Source: Clostridiaceae bacterium
GTDB taxonomy: Bacteria; Bacillota; Clostridia; Oscillospirales; Butyricicoccaceae
Assembly (NCBI GenBank): GCA_009911355.1
Contig: QXXE01000006.1
Span: 37,011 to 101,010, forward strand
Length of the DNA: 64,000 nucleotides
Direction of reading: 5' to 3'
Part shown: positions 1 to 9,302 of the stretch, piece after piece
How positions within the stretch are numbered: the first letter of the stretch is position 1
Layout: each line of letters opens with the position of its first letter
Notes under the pieces: generated by a model
Told to the model about the DNA's origin: nothing
Databases searched by the model: none
The model's input: the letters and a program-made list of their open reading frames with translations, nothing else
Position numbers and translations under genes: made by a program

Positions 1-2
1 TG

Positions 3-1244
3 GGATATGATTTATCCGACGATGTGAACGACGCAGAATTGATCTTATATAACACCTGTGCGGTACGCGAGCACGCGGAATCTCGCGCGCTTGGCAATGT
101 AGGCGCGCTGACGCATGTCAAAAAGGCCCATCCGGAAACCGTGATCGCGTTATGCGGCTGTATGGTGCAGCAGAAGCAGGTCGCGGAAAAGGTGAAGAAA
201 AGCTATCCGCATGTGGACTTGGTATTTGGGACGCATGCGTTGTGGCGGTTCCCGGAGCTTTTGTTCCGCACGCTGGCTGAAAACAAGCGGGTTTTTGACA
301 TTTCGGGCGACGAAAAAGGCGAGATCGCCGAAGGGCTCCCCGTCCTGCGCGGAAAAGGCGCCCGTGCGTGGCTGTCTATCATGTATGGCTGCAATAATTT
401 CTGCACCTACTGTATTGTACCTTATGTACGCGGGCGGGAGCGCAGCCGCTGCCCGGATGCAATTGAGAAGGAACTGCGTGAACTGGTTGCGGCGGGCTAT
501 AAAGATATTACCCTTCTGGGGCAGAATGTCAACTCATACGGTAAGGATTTGGACGACCAGCTGGATTTTTCCGGGCTCCTGCGGCGGCTGGATGCGGTAG
601 AAGGGGATTATCTGCTCCGCTTTATGACCAGCCATCCCAAGGATGCGTCGCCCAGGCTGTTTGATACGATGGCAGAGTGCCGCCATGTCGCGAAACAGCT
701 GCATTTACCGTTCCAATCCGGCAGCGACGAAATCCTAGCTCGCATGAACCGTGGCTATACGGCTGCGCATTATTGTGAACTGATTGCTTATGCGCGGGAA
801 AAGATGCCGGATATCACGCTGTCAAGCGATATTATTGTCGGATTCCCGGGAGAGACCGAAGAGGACTTCCAGAAAACCCTGTCGCTGGTGCGTGGGGTTG
901 GGTTTGATATGCTGTATACCTTCCTGTACTCCAAACGCAGCGGCACGCCGGCGGCAACGTATCCAGACAGCGCGTCAAAGGAAGAAAAGCAGGGGCGCTT
1001 TGACCGCCTTTTGAATGCGCAGGATGAAACTGTAGCAGGAAGGCAGGCCGCGTATCTCGGCAAACGGCTGCGCGTGCTGGTCGACGGTGAGGGGAAAAGC
1101 CCGGAATATCCTTTTGCGGCGCGTACAGAGGGCGGATTACTGGTCTGCTGTGCGGGGGACGGGCTGAAAACCGGCGAATTTGCCGAGGTTGAAATTGATA
1201 AAACAACGCTGCGGTGCTTGTTTGCACACAAAATTAAACCTTGA
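3..1244 (+). CDS. miaB: tRNA-2-methylthio-N6-dimethylallyladenosine synthase MiaB, 5'-truncated by window edge
   Basis: Radical-SAM methylthiotransferase that adds the methylthio group to i6A37 of tRNA. The frame is open to the first bases of the window, so the true start and a few tens of residues lie upstream. Visible: the end of the UPF0004 domain (NTCAVRE, CGCM, each with a cluster cysteine), the radical-SAM triad CNNFCTYC near bases 390-410, and a C-terminal TRAM domain. Its product acts on the base made by MiaA, encoded at 8053, so both i6A steps lie within 8 kb. The internal GTG at 24 is not a credible start because the reading continues upstream with typical MiaB sequence (GYDLSDD). 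Family assignment is secure. Confidence 0.96.
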   Translation, partial: GYDLSDDVNDAELILYNTCAVREHAESRALGNVGALTHVKKAHPETVIALCGCMVQQKQVAEKVKKSYPHVDLVFGTHALWRFPELLFRTLAENKRVFDISGDEKGEIAEGLPVLRGKGARAWLSIMYGCNNFCTYCIVPYVRGRERSRCPDAIEKELRELVAAGYKDITLLGQNVNSYGKDLDDQLDFSGLLRRLDAVEGDYLLRFMTSHPKDASPRLFDTMAECRHVAKQLHLPFQSGSDEILARMNRGYTAAHYCELIAYAREKMPDITLSSDIIVGFPGETEEDFQKTLSLVRGVGFDMLYTFLYSKRSGTPAATYPDSASKEEKQGRFDRLLNAQDETVAGRQAAYLGKRLRVLVDGEGKSPEYPFAARTEGGLLVCCAGDGLKTGEFAEVEIDKTTLRCLFAHKIKP

Positions 1245-1260
1245 CACAGGAGAACTTGCT

Positions 1261-1797
1261 ATGAGATTCCGCTATTGCCCGTATTGTGGGCAGCTGCTGG
1301 TAAAGAAAGAAATCGGAGACGAGGGGCAAATTCCATTCTGTACAAAATGCAGCATCCCGCTTTGGGATTTGTTCACGACCGCCGTGATCGTTGCCTGTGT
1401 CAACGAATGTAGCGAGATTGCGCTGATCCGGCAGGGGTATGTTTCTGAAACCAATCATGTCTGCATTGCGGGGATCATGAAACCAGGGGAATCCGCAGAA
1501 GAAACCGTTGCCCGGGAGGTAAAAGAAGAAATCGGCGTGGACGTGAAGTCTGTGACGTATATCAAGAGTTATCCGTTTGAGAAAAAAGAGATGCTGATGC
1601 TTGGGTTTAAAGCCACTGCGTCAAAAGCAGAATTTAAGCTGTCAGGAGAGGTCGATTCGGCACAATGGGTAAAATTTGAGGACGCATTGCCTTTCCTGAA
1701 AGCGGGGAGCATTGCTTGGCAGCTGGTAGACGCAGTGATTCATGGCGAAGCGGAAAAGGGGGCTGCACAATGGAACAATCTGGCCAGCTCATTTTGA
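1261..1797 (+). CDS. Nudix hydrolase with N-terminal zinc ribbon (NADH pyrophosphatase-like)
   Basis: Predicted nucleoside-diphosphate-X hydrolase of 178 aa. A zinc ribbon (C6xxC9 and C27xxC30) precedes the Nudix fold. The Nudix box spans residues 71-93 (G71, E78, then REVKEEIGV), with all metal-binding glutamates present. The ribbon plus Nudix order resembles NudC-type NAD pyrophosphatases, but the protein is shorter than NudC and substrate cannot be read from sequence. The ATG at 1261 is chosen because an AGGAGAA site lies just upstream; the open frame extends back to 1180 inside miaB. It is 16 nt from miaB and probably co-transcribed. Confidence 0.9.
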   Translation: MRFRYCPYCGQLLVKKEIGDEGQIPFCTKCSIPLWDLFTTAVIVACVNECSEIALIRQGYVSETNHVCIAGIMKPGESAEETVAREVKEEIGVDVKSVTYIKSYPFEKKEMLMLGFKATASKAEFKLSGEVDSAQWVKFEDALPFLKAGSIAWQLVDAVIHGEAEKGAAQWNNLASSF

Positions 1798-2210
1798 ATG
1801 GGGCAGTTTTTGCTCTGGAAAGCAGCAGTGATACAAAATGCTATCTCTTTGACAGTGACGAGGACGAAGGGACGCTCACAATTGGATTTGATGCTTGCTT
1901 CCGAAAAGCTTTATATCAGGGAGAATGGGTTTCACCTTCTATTTGTATCAATGCGCATGAAACGGGAAAAACGTCTGTACAAGCGCTAATTGGATGTACC
2001 TATCGGGCGGATTCCCTTGAAGAGACCACCGCGCGGGAGGATACCTTTTATCTTTACGAGCATGAACCGCTGGTAAATTACCAGTTTACAATCGCCGGGC
2101 TATCGGAAGGACGGGTTCACGTCCTGCTTGAAGGGATTGCAATAACGGATGGCTATTCCAGCCCAAGAAAATCGTCGCCGTTTTCGGGCGATTTCTGGTT
2201 GCCGCTGTAA
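1770..2210 (+). CDS. hypothetical protein, 146 aa
   Basis: Unrecognised small soluble protein. The start at 1770 overlaps the 3' end of the Nudix gene by 28 bp and follows an AAAAGGGGG ribosome-binding stretch, so translational coupling is likely. The sequence is acidic, with mixed beta-type segments and no signal peptide or membrane helix. It begins MEQSGQLILNG and contains a CYLFDSDEDEGTLTIGF stretch. No catalytic motif is seen. The overlap with a conserved gene and codon use like its neighbours argue that it is real. The position suggests a partner of the Nudix enzyme, but that is inference only. Confidence 0.7.
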   Translation: MEQSGQLILNGAVFALESSSDTKCYLFDSDEDEGTLTIGFDACFRKALYQGEWVSPSICINAHETGKTSVQALIGCTYRADSLEETTAREDTFYLYEHEPLVNYQFTIAGLSEGRVHVLLEGIAITDGYSSPRKSSPFSGDFWLPL

Positions 2211-2251
2211 TCTGCAAATCCAACAGATCAGGTCGAAAGGATGGTGCCTGT

Positions 2252-2803
2252 ATGAAGCATCTGGGAACGCAAAGGCTGGAGACCGAACGGCTGGTTCTTC
2301 GTCGGTTTACAATGGAGGATGCACAGGCAATGTTTGAAAACTGGGCGTCTGACCCAGAAGTTACGAAATTCCTGTCATGGCCGACCCATCAAACAATTGC
2401 GGACAGCAGGTCTGTTTTGTCCGAATGGACAGAGCAGTATCAAAACGACAGCTTTTATGAATGGGCGATTGTCGAAAAAGAAGCTGGGGAACCGGTCGGA
2501 AGCATCGGCGTGGTTTCCTCCGACTTACAGGTACAAAAAGCACATATTGGCTATTGTATCGGCAGGCGCTGGTGGCACAGGGGGATTACCTCGGAAGCCT
2601 TACAGGCAGTGATCGGCTTTCTGTTTGACGAAGTTCACGTCCGGCGTATCGATTCACAGCATGACCCGCGAAACCCGCATTCGGGCAATGTGATGAAAAA
2701 ATGCGGGCTGCGGTATGAAGGGACTTTGCGGAAAAGCTTCTGGAATAATCAAGGGGTTTGCGATGCCTGCTATTATTCCATCCTTTCAGAAGAGAGATCA
2801 TGA
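2252..2803 (+). CDS. GNAT family N-acetyltransferase, RimJ/RimL type
   Basis: 183-aa acetyl-CoA-dependent N-acetyltransferase. It starts in the RimJ/RimL style (LETERLVLRRFTMEDA) and has the DPEVTKFLSW segment. The family's usual glycine-rich acetyl-CoA loop reads RRWWHRGITSEA, where R-x-x-W-x-x-G-I replaces the more common Q-x-x-G-x-G/A. The late SGNVMKKCGLRYEGT motif is typical of this subfamily. The substrate (ribosomal protein N-terminus, amino acid or drug) cannot be assigned. It lies 41 nt after the unknown gene and shares its direction. Confidence 0.88.
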   Translation: MKHLGTQRLETERLVLRRFTMEDAQAMFENWASDPEVTKFLSWPTHQTIADSRSVLSEWTEQYQNDSFYEWAIVEKEAGEPVGSIGVVSSDLQVQKAHIGYCIGRRWWHRGITSEALQAVIGFLFDEVHVRRIDSQHDPRNPHSGNVMKKCGLRYEGTLRKSFWNNQGVCDACYYSILSEERS

Positions 2804-2844
2804 TTCATAGTTTATCAATTAAGTTTTTGCGGATTGGCAGGTAA

Positions 2845-5433
2845 ATGATGGCGGAACTGACCCCGATGATGAAGCAATACTTCGAAATTAAAAATAAATA
2901 TAAGGACTATATTTTGTTTTACCGGCTGGGCGATTTCTATGAAATGTTCTTCGAGGACGCAAAGCTTGCATCTCGCGAGCTGGAATTAACCCTAACTGGG
3001 CGGGACTGCGGACAGCCTGAACGCGCGCCCATGTGCGGCGTGCCGTTCCACAGCTATGAAGGGTACGTGGCGCGGCTGGTGCGCAAGGGCTACAAGGTTG
3101 CAATCTGCGAGCAGATGGAGGATCCCAAAACCGCAAAGGGCTTGGTAAAGCGCGAGATTGCCCGCATGATTACGCCCGGGACACTGATCGACGCATCCAT
3201 GCTGGACGAGCAGCGCAATAATTTCCTTGCCGGCGTGTACAGGGATGGGGAGGAAACCGGGGTCTGTTTTGCCGATATTTCTACGGGCGAGGTTTTCGCG
3301 ACTGTTTGTGCCGAACGGCAGGAGCTGCTGTCTGAATTGGGACGGTTCCTTCCGCGTGAGGTGCTGCTGGGTGGAGGGCTGATCACCGATCACGACCTTC
3401 TGAGCTTTATTACGGAGCGGCTGGAAGGCATCTATTCGCCTTTGCCGGAACACTGCAGCGATGATATGATCGCTGCACAGCTTGCCGCGCAGTTCCACAT
3501 CCATGATTTTGCGGCAGCTGGCTTGGACGGAAACGTTTCCCTCTTGCGCTGTATCAGCGGGCTGCTGCAATATCTCGAAGAAACCCAAAAAACCAGCCTG
3601 CCATGCCTGGGCAAGCTTGAGATCTACCAGCAGGACGAATATATGGAACTCGACCTGAACGCGCGGCGTAATTTGGAGCTGTGCGAAACTATGCGCAATA
3701 AAGAGAAGCGCGGCTCGCTGCTTTGGGTGGTCGACCGGACAAAAACCGCGATGGGGTCCCGGCTGATTCGCCAATGGCTGGAAAAGCCGCTGCTGAACCC
3801 GCTGCACATCAAAAAACGTCAGGCGGCGGTTGGGGAGCTCTCAAAAGATATTATGGTGCGTACAGAACTGGGTGACGTACTGAAAAAAGTATTTGATATG
3901 GAGCGTCTGATCAGCCGCATCGTCTACGGGACGGCGAACTGCCGCGACCTGCGGGCGCTGCACGCTGCGATGGAATGCCTGCCGGGGCTGCACAAAGCGG
4001 CAGGCGGGCTGACCGCTCCTCTGCTGAAAGAGCTTGACGGCAGGGTGGATCTGCTCGCCGATGTGCGCGAGGCAATCGACCGTGCGATTGTGGAAGAGCC
4101 CCCGGTCAGCGCGCGTGAGGGCGGCATGATCCGTCCGGGCTATCATGCGGAGATCGATGAGCTGCGCAGCCTGTCATCTGGCGGGAAGGGTAAAATTGTT
4201 GAGATTGAGCAGCGTGAGCGGGAGCGGACAGGCATTAAAAACCTGAAAATCGGCTATAACCGCGTATTCGGCTATTACATAGAGGTGACCAAATCATTTC
4301 TATCCCAGGTGCCGGGCAATTACATCCGCAAGCAGACGCTTGCCAATGCAGAACGGTATATTACAGAGGAGCTTAAAAGCTATGAAAGCACTGTGCTCGG
4401 TGCGCAGGAACGGCTGACCGCCCTGGAATATGAATTGTTTACGGAAGTCCGAAACCGGGTGGCCGCAGAGGTACACCGCATCCAGCGCACCGCACAGGCC
4501 GTTGCGAACCTTGACGTACTTTGTTCGCTGGCGGAATTGGCCGCAGAGCAGAATTATGTCTGTCCGGAAGTCGATTTTTCTGGGGTCATTGAGATTAAAG
4601 ACGGCCGCCATCCGGTGGTAGAGCGGATGCTGGAGGGGAGCTTGTTTATCCCGAACGACACCCGTCTTGACAGCCGGGATAACCGGGTTGCCATTATCAC
4701 AGGCCCGAACATGGCTGGTAAATCGACCTACATGCGGCAGGTTGCAATTATTACGATCCTTGCGCAGATGGGTTCTTTTGTACCGGCCGCGTCAGCGCGG
4801 ATCGGCGTGGTTGACCGGGTCTTTACCCGTGTCGGCGCGTCGGATGACCTTGCAAGCGGGCAGTCCACCTTTATGGTTGAAATGAGCGAAGTGGCGGATA
4901 TCCTGCGCTTTGCGACGAAAAACAGCCTGTTGATCCTGGACGAGATCGGACGCGGAACTTCCACATATGATGGCATGAGCATCGCACGGGCAGTTTTGGA
5001 ATATGCCGCCGATAAGCGGAAAATCGGCGCACGGACGTTATTCGCCACACATTACCATGAACTGACCGCATTGGAGCATCTGGTCGACGGCGTTAAAAAT
5101 TACAATATCGCAGTTAAAAAGCGCGGTGACGATATTACCTTCCTGCGGCGTATCGTGCCTGGCGGCGCGGATGAAAGCTTTGGCATCGAGGTTGCTAAGC
5201 TTGCAGGCGTACCGAATGCGGTCATTAAACGCGCGAAAGCCGTACTGAAGGACTTGGAAAGCAATATGCCGCGTATTGAAGTGCGTGACGTTGCGCGTGA
5301 GGAAGAGCCCCAGATCTCTATGCTCGATTTGGGTTCCGGCATGGTTGCCGATAAGCTGCGTGCTATGCAGGTGGAAACCATGACGCCAATTGAAGCGATG
5401 AACGCGCTTTATGAACTGAAAAAAATGGTATAA
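2845..5433 (+). CDS. mutS: DNA mismatch repair ATPase MutS
   Basis: Mismatch-recognition clamp of 862 aa, full length for MutS1. The mismatch wedge motif GDFYEMF places Phe31 and Glu33 as the F-x-E base-stacking pair. The connector, lever and clamp domains follow. The ATPase has Walker A GPNMAGKST at 620-628, Walker B LLILDEIGRGTS near 695-706 and the FATHYHEL switch. The start could be either of two adjacent ATGs (2845 or 2848). It heads a run with a SUKH-like gene and mutL, so recognition and nicking functions are co-expressed. The family call is certain. Confidence 0.98.
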   Translation: MMAELTPMMKQYFEIKNKYKDYILFYRLGDFYEMFFEDAKLASRELELTLTGRDCGQPERAPMCGVPFHSYEGYVARLVRKGYKVAICEQMEDPKTAKGLVKREIARMITPGTLIDASMLDEQRNNFLAGVYRDGEETGVCFADISTGEVFATVCAERQELLSELGRFLPREVLLGGGLITDHDLLSFITERLEGIYSPLPEHCSDDMIAAQLAAQFHIHDFAAAGLDGNVSLLRCISGLLQYLEETQKTSLPCLGKLEIYQQDEYMELDLNARRNLELCETMRNKEKRGSLLWVVDRTKTAMGSRLIRQWLEKPLLNPLHIKKRQAAVGELSKDIMVRTELGDVLKKVFDMERLISRIVYGTANCRDLRALHAAMECLPGLHKAAGGLTAPLLKELDGRVDLLADVREAIDRAIVEEPPVSAREGGMIRPGYHAEIDELRSLSSGGKGKIVEIEQRERERTGIKNLKIGYNRVFGYYIEVTKSFLSQVPGNYIRKQTLANAERYITEELKSYESTVLGAQERLTALEYELFTEVRNRVAAEVHRIQRTAQAVANLDVLCSLAELAAEQNYVCPEVDFSGVIEIKDGRHPVVERMLEGSLFIPNDTRLDSRDNRVAIITGPNMAGKSTYMRQVAIITILAQMGSFVPAASARIGVVDRVFTRVGASDDLASGQSTFMVEMSEVADILRFATKNSLLILDEIGRGTSTYDGMSIARAVLEYAADKRKIGARTLFATHYHELTALEHLVDGVKNYNIAVKKRGDDITFLRRIVPGGADESFGIEVAKLAGVPNAVIKRAKAVLKDLESNMPRIEVRDVAREEEPQISMLDLGSGMVADKLRAMQVETMTPIEAMNALYELKKMV

Positions 5434-5456
5434 TCTTTCTATGAGGGGCGTGCCAG

Positions 5457-6023
5457 ATGGCTCTGGATCAATTGGTGATTTTAAGCAATTTTCAGGCTTC
5501 GCTGATCCCATTTTCCGAGGAACAGCTTGCACCGCTTGGACTCCCGCAGGATGTTTTTGCGTTCCTGACCCAAACGGGGTTGCCAACGCATTCTTTCTAT
5601 GAGCTAGGGCCAAATGCACCTGTGAGATTCCTGAAAAAGCCGGAAATTAAAACTTATTTCCACTTCCGTGGAGACTATCTGCATTTCGCGGATATGGACG
5701 TGATGGGGGAGCTTGCCGTTGATATCTACTCAAAAAAGCACGAAAGCACGCAGTTTATTGATGAACGGACCGCGCCATCCCATGTAAATTCCAGCATCGG
5801 CCAATTTATCGAATGCTTTGGCGCGTGGCAGGCGCTGTACCCACAATATCAGGATGCGGTACGGCAGGCAATCTTTGATGACCTGTTTTGCCTGTTTGAC
5901 CATCCGGAAATTTACGGCCCGCACTTGGGACGGCTGGAAAGCCGTTTGCGGGAAATCGACCCGGATGCGCTGAAATGGCGCAAATTTTTCTGGCGGCGCA
6001 TGTGCGAGCCCGATGTCTTTTAA
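5457..6023 (+). CDS. SUKH-4-like protein between mutS and mutL
   Basis: 188-aa protein resembling the SUKH-4 branch of the SUKH superfamily, known mainly as immunity proteins of contact-dependent toxin systems. Supporting signs are the HFRGDYLHFADMD segment (beta-strands of the SUKH sheet), the NSSIGQFIECFGAW motif late in the fold, and family-like length. There is no signal peptide or membrane helix. It sits 23 nt after mutS and about 30 nt before mutL with its own ATG at 5457, inside the mismatch-repair transcript. No toxin gene is next to it. Assignment rests on motif recall and is moderate; it could be a housekeeping SUKH protein rather than immunity. Confidence 0.6.
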   Translation: MALDQLVILSNFQASLIPFSEEQLAPLGLPQDVFAFLTQTGLPTHSFYELGPNAPVRFLKKPEIKTYFHFRGDYLHFADMDVMGELAVDIYSKKHESTQFIDERTAPSHVNSSIGQFIECFGAWQALYPQYQDAVRQAIFDDLFCLFDHPEIYGPHLGRLESRLREIDPDALKWRKFFWRRMCEPDVF

Positions 6024-6052
6024 ATCAAACCTTGCGGAAAGGAGGATTCTTT

Positions 6053-8041
6053 ATGGCAGTCATTCAAGAGCTTTCCCCACATATGGCAAACCTGATTGCG
6101 GCAGGGGAGGTTGTGGAACGCCCGTCTTCGGTTGCAAAAGAGCTGATAGAAAACGCAATCGACGCGGGAGCATCCCGCATTACAGTAGAAATTGAAAATG
6201 GCGGCATATCCTACCTCCGGATCGCAGACAACGGCTGCGGGATGGCGCCTGAAGATGCTGTCACCGCGTTTAAACGCCATGCAACCAGCAAACTGCGCAC
6301 AGAAAGCGACCTTTCGGCAATTGGTACACTGGGTTTCCGAGGGGAGGCCCTTGCGGCAATTGCAGCTGTGTCCCAGATCGACCTGTTCACCAAGCAGGAG
6401 GGGACGCTTGCAGGGGTACACCTGCATCTTGATGCGGGGCATGTCACTGAGCATGAAGAAGCCGGCTGCCCGGACGGTACAACCATCATTATCCGGAACT
6501 TGTTTTTTAACACACCGGCGCGGATGAAATTCCTGAAAAAAGATTTTACAGAAGCAGGGTATATCCTTTCGGTCGTGCAGAACGCGGCGCTTTCCCATCC
6601 GGAAATCGCGTTTATGCTGATCCGGGACGGTAAGCAAACTTTTTCTGCCTCGGGCGACGGGCAGCTGAAAACACCGGTTTTCAGTGTCTTTGGACGTGAA
6701 ATCGTTGGAAATATGTTGGAGGTGCCGCTGTTTGAACGGGAACAGCTTTCCGCCTGGGGATATCTCACAAAACCGCACTGCGCCCGGCCCAACCGCACAA
6801 TGCAGCACTTTTTCGTAAATGGGCGTTATGTTAAGAGCCGTCTGATGCAGGCGGCACTGGAAGAAGCGTATAAAAACGCCATTATTACAGGGAAATACCC
6901 AAGCTGTGCTATCTTCTTGCGCATCCCGTTTTCCCTGGTGGATGTCAACGTTCATCCGGCGAAAACCGAAGTCAAGTTTGCGATGGAAAAACCGGTGTTT
7001 GAAACGGTTTACATTGCCTGTAAAAATGCGCTGGAAGCAGGGGATAATATCCCCTTGCTCCAGGCTAAGCCGCAGCCGTCACCACGTGAGGACAACCTGA
7101 CAAACCGGCAGCAGGAGCTAGCCGTACTGCGCGCTGAACCGCCGCCAATCGAGCAATTGTTCGTCCCAAAGCAGGAACCTCCCGCACCGCACTTTGCAGC
7201 AGAACAGCCTGCGGTACCCCAAAGGCCGGGGTATCAGCCGCTGATCGACTGTGACGATGATGATTTGGGGCTGGAACTGTGCGCCCCGCCGCTTCCGGTC
7301 CGTCCACAGGGTGTACCGGCCCCCGAACGCAAAGGGAATTTCCCTGTGGTGGAGGTGCAGGACACCTATTACGAACAACCTGCGCAGTTTGATGCTCCTG
7401 CTGCATTGGCGGCTGCGGAAACCGAGGACCCGCCGCCGGAAGCGGATGGCCCGCCCGAACCGTCCATTTTTCACGGCGGCGCGCGCGTGCTGGGCGAGTG
7501 CTTCCATACTTATATTGTCGCGGAAGAAGGGGACGGTCTGGTCCTGATTGACAAGCATGCAGCCCATGAGCGCATGATTTTTAACCGCCTGCGTGCTTCT
7601 GCGGAAATCCCATCCCAAACACTGGTTGCCCCTGCGGTTGCAGAATTGCCTGCACCGCTTGCCGCTGCGCTTACGGAGGGTCTTATGCAAGTCCGGGCGA
7701 TTGGCTTTGATCTGGAGCCCTTTGGCGCGGGGAGTTTTGCGGTACGCGCTGTCCCGGCGTATCTCGAAGCAGGGGATATCACCCCAGTGCTTACAGAAAT
7801 AGCTGATAAGCTGGCTTCCAACCGTGCCCCGGAACCGGACCAGCTTGACGACCTGATTCATACGGTATCCTGCAAGGCGGCAATTAAGGCGGGATGGGTC
7901 ACCGGGCACGAGGAATTGCAGAGCCTATGCGAGCGGGTGCTGTCCGATCCGGAGATACGCGCCTGTCCGCACGGCAGGCCGACCGTTGTGCGGCTGACCA
8001 AATACGAAATCGACAAGCTGTTCAAACGGGTCAATCAATAA
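6053..8041 (+). CDS. mutL: DNA mismatch repair protein MutL with C-terminal endonuclease-type domain
   Basis: 662-aa GHKL ATPase that couples MutS to strand incision. The N-terminal ATPase has ENAIDAGA, DNGCGM and GFRGEAL. A proline-rich linker spans roughly residues 340-470. The C-terminal dimerisation/endonuclease domain keeps SCKAAIKAG and CPHGRPTVV. The metal motif DQHA(x)2E(x)4E reads DKHAAHERMIFN from residue 500, so the last acid is Asn511. The start is set at 6053 by the GGAAAGGAGG site; the frame runs on upstream without one. The stop is 11 nt before miaA. Confidence 0.97.
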   Translation: MAVIQELSPHMANLIAAGEVVERPSSVAKELIENAIDAGASRITVEIENGGISYLRIADNGCGMAPEDAVTAFKRHATSKLRTESDLSAIGTLGFRGEALAAIAAVSQIDLFTKQEGTLAGVHLHLDAGHVTEHEEAGCPDGTTIIIRNLFFNTPARMKFLKKDFTEAGYILSVVQNAALSHPEIAFMLIRDGKQTFSASGDGQLKTPVFSVFGREIVGNMLEVPLFEREQLSAWGYLTKPHCARPNRTMQHFFVNGRYVKSRLMQAALEEAYKNAIITGKYPSCAIFLRIPFSLVDVNVHPAKTEVKFAMEKPVFETVYIACKNALEAGDNIPLLQAKPQPSPREDNLTNRQQELAVLRAEPPPIEQLFVPKQEPPAPHFAAEQPAVPQRPGYQPLIDCDDDDLGLELCAPPLPVRPQGVPAPERKGNFPVVEVQDTYYEQPAQFDAPAALAAAETEDPPPEADGPPEPSIFHGGARVLGECFHTYIVAEEGDGLVLIDKHAAHERMIFNRLRASAEIPSQTLVAPAVAELPAPLAAALTEGLMQVRAIGFDLEPFGAGSFAVRAVPAYLEAGDITPVLTEIADKLASNRAPEPDQLDDLIHTVSCKAAIKAGWVTGHEELQSLCERVLSDPEIRACPHGRPTVVRLTKYEIDKLFKRVNQ

Positions 8042-8052
8042 GGGGGTGTGCA

Positions 8053-8991
8053 ATGGAAAACCAACTGATTTGCATTTGCGGTCCTACAGCAAGTGGCAAG
8101 ACCGCATTGTCGACTGCACTTGCAAAGGAACGTGGGACAGAAGTGATCTCTGCCGATTCCATGCAGCTTTACCGTGGAATGGACATTGGCACCGCCAAGC
8201 CGACCGAAGCGGAAAAGCAGGGAATCCCGCATCATTTGCTGGACATCCGAGACCCTGGAGAACCGTTTTCCGTTGCACAGTATGTGTCGCTTGCCGATGC
8301 CTGTGCGCAGGAACTGCTTGAAGAAGGGAAAATCCCGATTGTCGCAGGCGGGACCGGGCTTTATATGGACGCACTGATCGAATGCAGTGACTTCCCAGGA
8401 AACGAAACCGACCATACGCTGCGCGAACGGTTCCAGCGCATGGCACAGGAGCAGGGGAACGAGGCGGTCCATGAAGCCCTGCGGGCGGTTGACCCGGAAG
8501 GCGCGGAGCGGCTGCATCCAAACAACCTGAAACGGGTCATCCGTGCGCTTGAGGTTTATTATCAAACCGGTATGACCTTAGGGGAGCTGAACGCGCGGAA
8601 CAAACGCCCGGAACCCAAATATCAGGCATACAAGATCGGCATATGCCCTGCGTCACGGGAAGCGCTTTACCGCCGTATTGACCGCCGCGTAGAAGGGATG
8701 CTGCGCGAGGGCCTGCTGGATGAGTGTATGCAGCTGCTCGAAGCAGGGAAACTGACCGGTACGGCAGCGCAGGCCATTGGCTACAAAGAGCTCATCCCCT
8801 GCATAGAGGGGCGGGAAAGCCTGGAAAGCTGCATGGAAAAGCTCAAGCAGCATACCCGCAACTATGCAAAACGCCAGCTGACCTGGCTTGCCCGCGATCC
8901 GGGCATCCATTGGCTGCGGTATGAAGAAGATACACAACTTGCGCTGCTACTTCAGGATTCGACAGCATTCCTCAGGTCATGCGGTGTATGA
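8053..8991 (+). CDS. miaA: tRNA dimethylallyltransferase MiaA
   Basis: 312-aa enzyme that transfers dimethylallyl from DMAPP to A37 of tRNAs reading UNN codons. The P-loop GPTASGKT is at residues 10-17, SADSMQLYRGMDIGTAKP is the DSxQ tRNA/DMAPP region, and AGGTGLYMDAL follows. GTAAQAIGYKEL and RQLTWLARD mark the C-terminal tRNA-binding part. ATG 8053 follows AAGGGGGTG at a normal distance; the longer open frame overlaps mutL and is rejected. The order mutS-mutL-miaA-hfq is a conserved arrangement. Confidence 0.97.
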   Translation: MENQLICICGPTASGKTALSTALAKERGTEVISADSMQLYRGMDIGTAKPTEAEKQGIPHHLLDIRDPGEPFSVAQYVSLADACAQELLEEGKIPIVAGGTGLYMDALIECSDFPGNETDHTLRERFQRMAQEQGNEAVHEALRAVDPEGAERLHPNNLKRVIRALEVYYQTGMTLGELNARNKRPEPKYQAYKIGICPASREALYRRIDRRVEGMLREGLLDECMQLLEAGKLTGTAAQAIGYKELIPCIEGRESLESCMEKLKQHTRNYAKRQLTWLARDPGIHWLRYEEDTQLALLLQDSTAFLRSCGV

Positions 8992-9029
8992 TAGATCCAT
9001 AAATTGGAATTTTATGGAGGGATAATCAG

Positions 9030-9275
9030 ATGAAAAACGAAATTAACTTACAAGACGGTTTCCTGAATGTTGTCCGGCAGCAAGGGATCCTAGTTACGAT
9101 CTTTCTTACAAATGGGTTCCAGATGCGCGGGACGGTGCGCGGATTTGACAGCTTTGTGGTAATTATGGACTGTGACGGCTATCAAAAAATGATTTATAAG
9201 CATGCAATCTCTACGATCGTCCCACAAAGCCGGGTGGAATTTTACCAGAAGCGGGAGCCGCGCAGCAGCTTATAA
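9030..9275 (+). CDS. hfq: RNA chaperone Hfq
   Basis: 81-aa Sm-like hexameric RNA-binding protein that promotes sRNA-mRNA pairing. Sm1 reads [30 protein letters not shown] in two conserved blocks. Sm2 ends in the [11 protein letters not shown] hallmark, where the usual Firmicutes reading is [YF]KHA. The C-terminal tail is short, as in other Gram-positive Hfq proteins. The SD is GGAGGG at 9016-9021 with ATG at 9030. A CCATAAA/TTTATGG hairpin (8997-9017) overlaps the SD and could tune translation. Confidence 0.97.
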   Translation: MKNEINLQDGFLNVVRQQGILVTIFLTNGFQMRGTVRGFDSFVVIMDCDGYQKMIYKHAISTIVPQSRVEFYQKREPRSSL

Positions 9276-9302
9276 GCTGCATGGTGACAGCAAGGTGGAG
9301 CT

